NCBI RefSeq assembly: GCF_900113925.1
Contig: NZ_FORD01000001.1
Span: 62,001 to 126,000 of the forward strand
Length of the DNA stretch: 64,000 nt
Direction of reading: 5' to 3'
Origin: Nitrosomonas sp. Nm34
GTDB taxonomy: Bacteria > Pseudomonadota > Gammaproteobacteria > Burkholderiales > Nitrosomonadaceae
The position numbers and the translations under genes are program-made. Of the stretch, positions 57,565 to 64,000 are shown piece after piece (the first letter of the stretch is position 1; each line of letters opens with the position of its first letter). Under the pieces are notes generated by a model. That model saw nothing but the letters and a program-made list of their open reading frames with translations, had not been told where the DNA came from and searched no databases.

Positions 57565-58425
57565 ATGACATTAACCGATTCTCTTCAGCATTCACCGGCA
57601 ATTTTTATCGCTTTTAGCACTATCATTGGAATAATCGTGGGTAGTTTTTTGAATGTAGTCATTTACCGGCTTCCCAGAATGATGGAACGAGCATGGCACC
57701 AACAATGTGCTGAATTACGGGGAGAGAATATTCATCATTCACCGGTTTTCAATCTGGTCATGCCTCGCTCTACTTGCCCTCAATGTGAGCATAGAATTAC
57801 CGTATTCGAAAATATTCCCCTCATCAGTTATTTATTCCTAAAAGGATACTGTTCCCAATGCAATGCGCGTATTTCCCTTCGCTACCCCATTGTCGAAGGA
57901 TTGACAGGCATTATGAGCGGTTTTACGGCATGGCACTTCGGATTTGGCTTGACTGCTATCGCCGCCTTGTTATTTATTTGGGCGATGATTGCCCTTACCT
58001 TTATCGATTTGGACAGCCAATTATTACCTGATACGATTACATTACCTTTACTCTGGATCGGGCTTTTATTTAATCTGGATAATGGTTTTATTGACATTCG
58101 ATCAGCTATTATAGGCACAGTTGCCGGTTATCTTGTTCTATGGACCATTTATTGGGGATTCAAACTGATCACGGGCAAAGAAGGAATGGGTTATGGCGAT
58201 TTCAAATTACTCGCCGCAATTGGTGCGTGGCTAGGCTGGCAAATGTTACCATTAGTCATTCTATTTTCCTCATTTGCAGGAGGAGTCATTAGTTTCATAT
58301 TGATAATTACCAAGAAATTTCAAAGAAATACTACCATTCCATTTGGCCCCTATCTAGCTGGCGGAGGTTTGATTGCCTTATTCTGGGGGAATAAGATTAA
58401 TCACGCTTACTTTGGTTTATTCTAG
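57565..58425 (+). CDS. pilD: Prepilin peptidase/N-methyltransferase
   Basis: This 286-residue membrane protease cleaves and methylates type IV prepilins. The cytoplasmic loop has two zinc-binding pairs, C71-x2-C74 and C96-x2-C99. The catalytic aspartates are in FIDLDSQLLPD (D148/D150) and GYGDFKLL (D212). About eight membrane helices. It lies 32 bp after pilC. Confidence 0.96.
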   Translation: MTLTDSLQHSPAIFIAFSTIIGIIVGSFLNVVIYRLPRMMERAWHQQCAELRGENIHHSPVFNLVMPRSTCPQCEHRITVFENIPLISYLFLKGYCSQCNARISLRYPIVEGLTGIMSGFTAWHFGFGLTAIAALLFIWAMIALTFIDLDSQLLPDTITLPLLWIGLLFNLDNGFIDIRSAIIGTVAGYLVLWTIYWGFKLITGKEGMGYGDFKLLAAIGAWLGWQMLPLVILFSSFAGGVISFILIITKKFQRNTTIPFGPYLAGGGLIALFWGNKINHAYFGLF

Positions 58426-58428
58426 TGC

Positions 58429-59049
58429 ATGCCTTTGATCATCGGTTTAACTGGCGGAATTGGTTGTGGTAAATCTATGGCTACAAAATATTTTGCTGCC
58501 CATGGTATTGACATCATTGATACGGATGAAATCGCACATGAATTAACCTTGCCTGGAGGCAAAGCAATGAGCCTCATCAAAAAAACATTTGGCACAAGCT
58601 TTATTAGCAATGATGGTTCTCTAGACCGCGATAAAATGCGTAAGCTGGTGTTTTTAAATCCTATTTTCAAGAACGAACTGGAAGCTATCCTACATCCGCT
58701 TATTTACCAGGAAGTGGTCCGTCGTATTCAGTTAGCGACTTCTGCTTATCTTCTCATTGTTGTGCCATTACTGTTGGAAGCAAAGGCTTTTCAAGAACTA
58801 GTCCATCGAATTCTGGTCATTGATTGTACGGAGCAATTACAGATTTCACGTACCATTGCTCGCAGTAAGTTGGACGAACGAGAAATACACGCTATTATGG
58901 CAACACAAGTTTCACGAAAAGAACGTCTCATGCAAGCGGATGACATCATTATCAATGATCAGGATCTTGATCATCTGCAAAAACAAGTGGAAAGGCTCCA
59001 CCTAAAATACCTTGCCTTATCAAAGGATAAATTGAATAAACCTGCTTAA
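58429..59049 (+). CDS. coaE: Dephospho-CoA kinase
   Basis: This 206-residue kinase performs the last step of coenzyme A synthesis. The P-loop is GLTGGIGCGKS (residues 6-16), followed by IIDTDEIAHELT and the lid region DRDKMRKLVF. It starts 3 bp after pilD, as in many proteobacteria. Confidence 0.97.
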   Translation: MPLIIGLTGGIGCGKSMATKYFAAHGIDIIDTDEIAHELTLPGGKAMSLIKKTFGTSFISNDGSLDRDKMRKLVFLNPIFKNELEAILHPLIYQEVVRRIQLATSAYLLIVVPLLLEAKAFQELVHRILVIDCTEQLQISRTIARSKLDEREIHAIMATQVSRKERLMQADDIIINDQDLDHLQKQVERLHLKYLALSKDKLNKPA

Positions 59050-59075
59050 TCAACCTTATTCGTATTAGCTTAAGC

Positions 59076-59105
59076 ATCAAACTTTCTACAGAAATGATGT
59101 TTGAT
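59076..59105. other. Stem-loop between coaE and zapD
   Basis: ATCAAAC and GTTTGAT form a 7-bp outer stem, with TTTC/GAAA as an inner stem. There is no T-tract, so it is not a classical terminator. Confidence 0.3.
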
Positions 59106-59153
59106 CGCGTATGATTCTATTCTGCTATTATTACTTTCAGTATCATAATTACC

Positions 59154-59909
59154 GTGATTTGCTACGAACACCCGCTTAATGAACGTATTCGCACTTTGTT
59201 GCGACTTGAAGATTTATTTAACAAAGTTGACTTTTTTTTAGCGCGCGACACACCGGTTGAACATCATGCGGCGCTTGTCGCGTTATTTGAAATTCTTGAT
59301 GTAACCGGGCGTGCCGATATTAAATCGGATTTGCTGCAGGAGCTGGAACGACAAAGAGGCTTGTTGGAAGGTTTACGCAAAAATCCGGAAATCTCTGAAG
59401 AGGCATTGAACCGTGTACTTAATGATATTACCGTTACATTCCGAGATTTACTGAATATCTCAGGCCGTATAGGAGGGCATTTACGTGATAATGAATGGCT
59501 AATGAGTATCAAACAACGTATGAATTTACCAGGCGGAGCATGTGAATTTGATTTACCATCTTATCATTACTGGCTAAGTATAACGCCTGAGATGCGTCAT
59601 CATGATTTTAGCGAATGGATCGCGCCTTTGCTTCCTATACGCAGTAGTTCTAACATCATATTGAAGCTGCTGAGAAATAGCGGAAGGATTTTTCGCTATA
59701 CTGCTTATCAAGGTTTATTTCAACAGACTGATTCAGGTCACTTAGCACAGCTACTGCGCCTGAAAATCGAGAAAGAAATTCCATGTGTACCTGAAATCAG
59801 CGCTAATAAGTATGCGCTTAATATTCGTTTTATTCCGTTTGGACCAGATCAGAAAATGAATACCTACGAAGAAGATATTGATTTTGAGTTAGCTTATTGT
59901 AATTTGTAA
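59154..59909 (+). CDS. zapD: Cell division protein ZapD
   Basis: This 251-residue FtsZ-bundling protein (DUF1342) has the N-terminal ICYEHPLNERIRTLLRLEDLF, a helical domain, and a beta region ending ALNIRFIPFG. The start is GTG at 59154. It promotes Z-ring assembly. The coaE-zapD-yacG order is conserved. Confidence 0.95.
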   Translation: MICYEHPLNERIRTLLRLEDLFNKVDFFLARDTPVEHHAALVALFEILDVTGRADIKSDLLQELERQRGLLEGLRKNPEISEEALNRVLNDITVTFRDLLNISGRIGGHLRDNEWLMSIKQRMNLPGGACEFDLPSYHYWLSITPEMRHHDFSEWIAPLLPIRSSSNIILKLLRNSGRIFRYTAYQGLFQQTDSGHLAQLLRLKIEKEIPCVPEISANKYALNIRFIPFGPDQKMNTYEEDIDFELAYCNL

Positions 59910-59921
59910 TTCTCTAAAGTC

Positions 59922-60122
59922 ATGAAACCAACAATTGTTAATTGTCCTCAATGCGGCAAATCAGTCACCTGGAGCACAACAAACCGTTATCGACCTTTCT
60001 GCTCCGAACGTTGCAAAATGCACGATCTCGCGCAATGGGCAACAGAATCTTATCGTGTATCAGAGGCTAAGCAGGAAGAAGAACACGAGGTTTTTAACCA
60101 GAATTCTGATACTTTTAGTTAA
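59922..60122 (+). CDS. yacG: DNA gyrase inhibitor/zinc protein YacG
   Basis: This 66-residue protein binds zinc through Cys8, Cys11, Cys27 and Cys31 (NCPQCGKSV and PFCSERCK) and is known to bind GyrB. The acidic tail is typical. It lies 12 bp after zapD. Confidence 0.95.
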   Translation: MKPTIVNCPQCGKSVTWSTTNRYRPFCSERCKMHDLAQWATESYRVSEAKQEEEHEVFNQNSDTFS

Positions 60123-60164
60123 TTCTGCAATTTGATAGTCGCGAATAAGTTCAAATGATGCCGT

Positions 60165-61115
60165 TTATTTATCTGTCCAGGCATCTCGCAGCATGGCAAT
60201 ACCATGACCTCCCTGTTGCAAGGCAATAGCCAAATCCGTCTGCACTAAGCCACCCAGCGCATAAACTGGCAAAGAGTAATCGCGTACCAAGGCAGAAAAT
60301 TTTTGCCAGCCTAACACTGTTAATCCCGGGTGGCTTACAGTGGGCAATACGGGCCCTAACACCACAAAATCGACACCGATGCGCTCTGCCTGATAAAGCT
60401 CCTCGGCATTATGGCATGACGCGCCACACCAATTGACATCAGGTCTGCTAGTAAGCGACATTAACTGTGCAGAAGTTAAATGCACACCATCCGCCCCCAA
60501 TTCCCGAGATAGCAAAATATCGCTATTGATGACCACCTTCGCCTCGAAAGAATGCGCGCGTTGAATAATTTCACGTGCTAACCAGCGCAACCTATCCCCT
60601 GCCAGTGTCTTTTCACGAATCTGCAGAAACTTCAAGCCTTGCTGCAAAGCCTGCTCAAGCTTGTGTAGCATAACTTCTTCACCTAACTCCGATGCATTGG
60701 TAATCGCATAAATGGAGGGTAAAGCAAGTGCATGAAGCACCGGAAAGTTAGCAGGCAACAAAGGCGTGACTGACAGATTATCGACCGTTTGCCAGGATAA
60801 CAGCTGATTCTCGCGCCCAAAGGGCTCCCCAGACCAATCAACCACTCGGTAAAAATGCAAACGCACCGTGGCATGCGCATAAGTAAATATTCGTTTCATC
60901 CAAGGATAAGCTTGCTTAATCTGGATACCGAGCTCTTCTTGCAACTCCCGGTCAAGTGCTTGCAAAGCAGATTCCCCCGCCTCCATTTTCCCACCAGGAA
61001 ATTCCCAATAACCCGCATAAGGCTTCCCTTCCGGTCTGCTTGTTAGCAGAAAATGATCATCCGGTCGAATGATGACTGCCGCAGCCACTTCAACCAATGG
61101 AGTAGAATGAGCCAT
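60165..61115 (-). CDS. Nudix hydrolase (MutT-like) fused to a ThiE/TenI domain
   Basis: This 316-residue protein has a complete Nudix box starting at GGKMEAGES and ending RELQEELGI (residues 41-64), as in 8-oxo-dGTP hydrolase MutT. From about residue 130 it has a thiamine-phosphate-synthase-like barrel (LKFLQIREKTLAG, VVINSDILL, GADGVHLTSAQL, FVVLGPVLPTVSHPG). This fusion is common in beta- and gammaproteobacteria. Whether the ThiE-like half makes thiamine phosphate is doubtful, as no thi genes are near; TenI-like salvage or structural roles are possible. Confidence 0.92.
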   Translation of the reverse strand: MAHSTPLVEVAAAVIIRPDDHFLLTSRPEGKPYAGYWEFPGGKMEAGESALQALDRELQEELGIQIKQAYPWMKRIFTYAHATVRLHFYRVVDWSGEPFGRENQLLSWQTVDNLSVTPLLPANFPVLHALALPSIYAITNASELGEEVMLHKLEQALQQGLKFLQIREKTLAGDRLRWLAREIIQRAHSFEAKVVINSDILLSRELGADGVHLTSAQLMSLTSRPDVNWCGASCHNAEELYQAERIGVDFVVLGPVLPTVSHPGLTVLGWQKFSALVRDYSLPVYALGGLVQTDLAIALQQGGHGIAMLRDAWTDK

Positions 61116-61134
61116 GAAATTGCTTACCTAAAAG

Positions 61135-62022
61135 TTACATTGAGTTGTTTTGAGAAAACTGATGAAGCTTACGTTTGCCAGCCCAATCTCGCGCGAATTG
61201 CCAGGCGACTCGACCGCTGCGTGAACCACGCGTAAGCGCCCATCGCAACGCTTCTTCTCTTGCTGATACAGTCATTTTTTTGATACCGTAAAAAGCAAGC
61301 CAATAACGCACAATCTCCAAGTATTGGGCTTGATCAAAGGGATAAAATGACAGCCATATACCAAAACGCTCGGACAATGAAATCCTTTCTTCAATCGTCT
61401 CACCGGGATGGATATCGCCATCCACATGGCGCGTCTCAAGATTATCCCGCATAGCTTCAGGCAGCAGGTGTCGGCGATTGGAAGTCGCATAAATAAGTAC
61501 ATTATCAGATGCCATCTCGATTGAGCCATCCAAAACAACTTTCAGTGCCTTATAACCCGGTTCATCGCTTTCAAATGACAAATCATCGCAGTACACGATA
61601 AAACGCTCTGGCCGATGAAAAACTCGTTCAACAATATCATGCAAATCGATGAGATCGTGTTTTTCGACTTCGATGAGCCGCAATCTCTTGTCTGCGTATT
61701 TGTTCAACAACGCTTTCACCAAAGAAGATTTTCCGGTGCCGCGTGCGCCAGTCAATAAAACGTTATTAGCGGGATAGCCCAAGACAAACTGATACGTATT
61801 TTGATCAATTAACTGCTTTTGTTGATCAATGCCATATAATGCATCCAGTACAATGTTATGCGGGTGGGTAACGGGTTGAAGATACCCAGTATTTGCTTGC
61901 TTGCGCCATCGAAATGCGATCGCAGCATCAAGATCGGTATTGGGCTGCTGAGCAGGAAGCACGGCTTCGATACGACTAAGCAGCTCATCCAAGCGATTGT
62001 AGAATAAATCAAGCTTATTCAT
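61135..62022 (-). CDS. DUF815 family AAA ATPase
   Basis: This 295-residue ATPase has Walker A GARGTGKSS (residues 92-100), Walker B RFIVYCDDLSFE and the arginine-rich segment YATSNRRHLLPE. The family has no firmly known role. It lies between argJ and the Nudix-ThiE gene, 6 bp after argJ, an arrangement repeated in many betaproteobacteria. Confidence 0.92.
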   Translation of the reverse strand: MNKLDLFYNRLDELLSRIEAVLPAQQPNTDLDAAIAFRWRKQANTGYLQPVTHPHNIVLDALYGIDQQKQLIDQNTYQFVLGYPANNVLLTGARGTGKSSLVKALLNKYADKRLRLIEVEKHDLIDLHDIVERVFHRPERFIVYCDDLSFESDEPGYKALKVVLDGSIEMASDNVLIYATSNRRHLLPEAMRDNLETRHVDGDIHPGETIEERISLSERFGIWLSFYPFDQAQYLEIVRYWLAFYGIKKMTVSAREEALRWALTRGSRSGRVAWQFARDWAGKRKLHQFSQNNSM

Positions 62023-62028
62023 AACAAA

Positions 62029-63258
62029 TCAGCTGCGATAATCTGCGTTGATTTTCACATAGTCGTAAGAGAAATCACACGTCCATATGCTAGTTGCGGC
62101 CACACCCCGGTTTAATATCACCCGCACGGTAATCTCAGATTGCTTCATGACGCGCAGCCCCTCCTCCTCACAATAGTTTTTTGCTCTACCCCCCTTCTCT
62201 GCGACTAACACTTCATTCAGGTAAAGCTCAATATTGTTAACATCGAGATCGTCTATACCAGCATACCCAATCGCAGCAAGTATTCTCCCCAGATTAGGGT
62301 CAGATGCAAAGAAAGCGGTCTTGACTAATGGCGAATGTGCAATGGCATAAGCAACCTGTGCACATTCTTGCAGTGTGCGACCTTTTTCTACCTGCACTGT
62401 AATAAATTTAGTTGCACCTTCCCCATCGCGTACAATCATCTGAGCCAGCTTCACAGCTATTTCCATTATGGCATCTTGCAGCAAGTTAACCTCCGGGCTT
62501 TTCCGATCAATCTCCTGCGAGTGATTGGCTTTGCCTGTTGCTATCAATACTAACGCATCATTGGTGGAGGTATCCCCATCCACCGTAATCCGGTTAAAGG
62601 AATGATCCGCCACATGGCGCACCATCTCCTGTAATAGCGATTGAGATATCTTGGCATCTGTGGCGATATATCCCAGCATGGTTGCCATATTTGGATGAAT
62701 CATACCCGAACCCTTGGCTATACCCGTTATTGTAATGGTGGTGCCATTAATTTGAATCTGATTGGAAATACCTTTGGGAACAATATCGGTCGTCATAATC
62801 GCTTGCGCGGCAGCAAACCAGTTATCACATTTAAGTTCGCTCACGGCTCGAGGCATACCCGCAATAATTCTGTCAACCGGTAAGGGTTCCATGATAACGC
62901 CTGTAGAAAACGGTAATATTTGCTGGGGCTCGCAGCCAAGCAGCTTGGCCAGCGCAGTACAAGTCACGCGTGCATGGGCGACACCTTCTTCTCCGGTACC
63001 GGCATTAGCGTTTCCGGTATTAATCACCAATGCACGAATTGAGCTGGCTGCCGAGAGATGTGCCTTTGCCACGGCGACAGGTGCCGCACAAAAGCGATTC
63101 TTAGTAAACACACCGGCTACTTTTACATTGTCATCAAGCGCAATCACCAAGAGATCTTTCCGATCAGGTCGTTTAATTCCTGCTTCAGCAATACCCAGAG
63201 ATATGCCCCGAATCGGTAATAATTGTTGAGGTAACAAGGGAGGAATATTAACTGGCAT
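62029..63258 (-). CDS. argJ: Bifunctional ornithine acetyltransferase/N-acetylglutamate synthase
   Basis: This 409-residue proenzyme recycles the acetyl group in arginine synthesis. It self-cleaves before the Thr in [19 protein letters not shown] precedes the site. [10 protein letters not shown] and the late [18 protein letters not shown] are also diagnostic. First gene of the argJ-DUF815-Nudix run. Confidence 0.97.
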   Translation of the reverse strand: MPVNIPPLLPQQLLPIRGISLGIAEAGIKRPDRKDLLVIALDDNVKVAGVFTKNRFCAAPVAVAKAHLSAASSIRALVINTGNANAGTGEEGVAHARVTCTALAKLLGCEPQQILPFSTGVIMEPLPVDRIIAGMPRAVSELKCDNWFAAAQAIMTTDIVPKGISNQIQINGTTITITGIAKGSGMIHPNMATMLGYIATDAKISQSLLQEMVRHVADHSFNRITVDGDTSTNDALVLIATGKANHSQEIDRKSPEVNLLQDAIMEIAVKLAQMIVRDGEGATKFITVQVEKGRTLQECAQVAYAIAHSPLVKTAFFASDPNLGRILAAIGYAGIDDLDVNNIELYLNEVLVAEKGGRAKNYCEEEGLRVMKQSEITVRVILNRGVAATSIWTCDFSYDYVKINADYRS

Positions 63259-63392
63259 ATAATAAAATGATTAAAAAATGCATTATCGTAACTTATCTTG
63301 AGCTGGAGGTTCCAACAATCTGAAATCAGGGGAGTTGGTACCTTATGTCATAGTCGGTAAAATTAAGTAAACATTTTTAAAAAAGGAGAAGT

Positions 63393-63620
63393 ATGAATTT
63401 TGATAAAGAACTTGATGTACGCGGACTCGTCTGTCCATTACCCATCCTACGCACAAAAAAATCTCTGACAGATATGACTCGCGGACAAATACTCAAAATC
63501 GTCGCTACCGATCCTGCTTCTCTCATTGATTTCCAAGTTTTTGCCGAACAGACGGGTAACCAGCTATTATCCTCAGCTGAAGCGAGCGGTGAATTTTTAT
63601 TTTACTTAAAAAAGAAATGA
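63393..63620 (+). CDS. TusA/SirA-like sulfur carrier protein
   Basis: This 75-residue protein has the family motif ELDVRGLVCPLPILRTKKSL with the active Cys14. It takes part in persulfide transfer, for tRNA thiolation or other sulfur routes. AAAAGGAG lies close before the ATG. It stands alone, divergent from argJ. Confidence 0.93.
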   Translation: MNFDKELDVRGLVCPLPILRTKKSLTDMTRGQILKIVATDPASLIDFQVFAEQTGNQLLSSAEASGEFLFYLKKK

Positions 63621-64000
63621 TTATTTCCATCGGAGCATCAAAAATAAGGTTAAAAATTCAATGCTCATAACTTTTCAGTCATCTTCCGCATTCTATGTGA
63701 CTCAAAGACCAAAATTGAAGAGTGTAGCGTGTAATAGTCCAGGTGCAAGGCTTAGCGCAATGAGGCCGCAGCACCGTTCCCCGCAGCCGGGAACAACGCC
63801 ACATTCATGTCTGGAGCGGTATAAGGTGCGTCTGATAGGCCTCGTTGCGGCTTCACCATTCTGGCAAATGAGACTATTTCAAAAATGCTTCTATATTTAT
63901 GGATTCAATTACTCAAACAAGCAGTCAACTGATAAATCAGGCTTAATGCCCTGCAACTGTCATACGCTCTATCAGCAACGAGCCACATTGCTTAGAGCCA
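63621..64000. other. Gene-free end of window with an imperfect palindromic repeat
   Basis: No coding frame with support. 63742-63857 forms an imperfect inverted repeat: GGTGC near 63742 to GCACC at 63775, then GGTGC at 63825 to TTCACC at 63857, sharing GGCCTC-TTGCG in opposite orientation. The centre (63776-63794) is a hairpin GTTCCC/GGGAAC. It may be a REP-type element. Confidence 0.45.

Noticed and set aside
1-64000. tRNA, rRNA or CRISPR loci
   Set aside because: No cloverleaf-like gene, rRNA stretch or regularly spaced repeat-spacer array was seen on reading; a dedicated scan was not possible.

Overview
The window looks like chromosome of a Gram-negative betaproteobacterium, probably Nitrosomonadaceae (Nitrosomonas-like). 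Three things point that way: gene neighbourhoods typical of the class (lptC-lptA-lptB-rpoN; ppc next to hemC-hemD-hemX-hemY; pilC-pilD-coaE-zapD-yacG-Nudix-DUF815 ATPase-argJ), the protein sequences, and a moderate GC content that falls sharply in the accessory stretches. The genus is inferred from reading, not from a database search. I see no rRNA, tRNA or CRISPR array.

Layout. 1-5054 (minus): a tripartite RND efflux operon (periplasmic adaptor, inner-membrane pump, outer-membrane factor cut by the window edge). 5198-16960 (minus): a seven-gene run, read as xfp, LOG-family protein, glgP, glgX, ackA, SulP permease, ppk2. It links glycogen breakdown (GlgP, GlgX) to phosphoketolase (acetyl-phosphate), acetate kinase (ATP) and polyphosphate-nucleotide exchange (PPK2), so it looks like a carbon and energy reserve cassette. 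17220-32290: an AT-richer accessory region with lipoproteins, a periplasmic GlpQ-type phosphodiesterase, a patatin-like lipoprotein, several unrecognised secreted or membrane proteins, an IS982-type remnant, a 97-bp MITE-like element and a diverged repeat pair around one gene. It ends abruptly at rpoN.

32469-40762: housekeeping (rpoN, lptBAC, nadA, an EEP-family hydrolase with cardiolipin synthase, DUF3750 and DUF4389 proteins). 41158-47150: a type III restriction-modification locus. Its res gene is intact, but its mod gene is broken by an in-frame TAA and also carries an AT-rich swapped recognition domain and an in-frame palindromic repeat insertion. 47387-63620: ppc, hem genes, an Fe-S flavin reductase, an SDR protein whose stop lies inside a second MITE copy, the type IV pilus genes pilC and pilD, coaE, zapD, yacG, a Nudix-ThiE fusion, a DUF815 ATPase, argJ and a TusA-like protein.

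The signals that ordinary annotation would miss are these: (i) five copies of a short palindromic motif of the form ATACG-N4-AAA-YACGTA in intergenic DNA, three of them just upstream of the RND operon, the phosphoketolase cassette and glpQ; (ii) the two-copy MITE; (iii) the three-layer damage and mosaicism of the mod gene; (iv) a lipoprotein gene whose signal peptide is one base out of frame with its only good start codon. I did not find convincing evidence of a wholly new defence or biosynthetic system.
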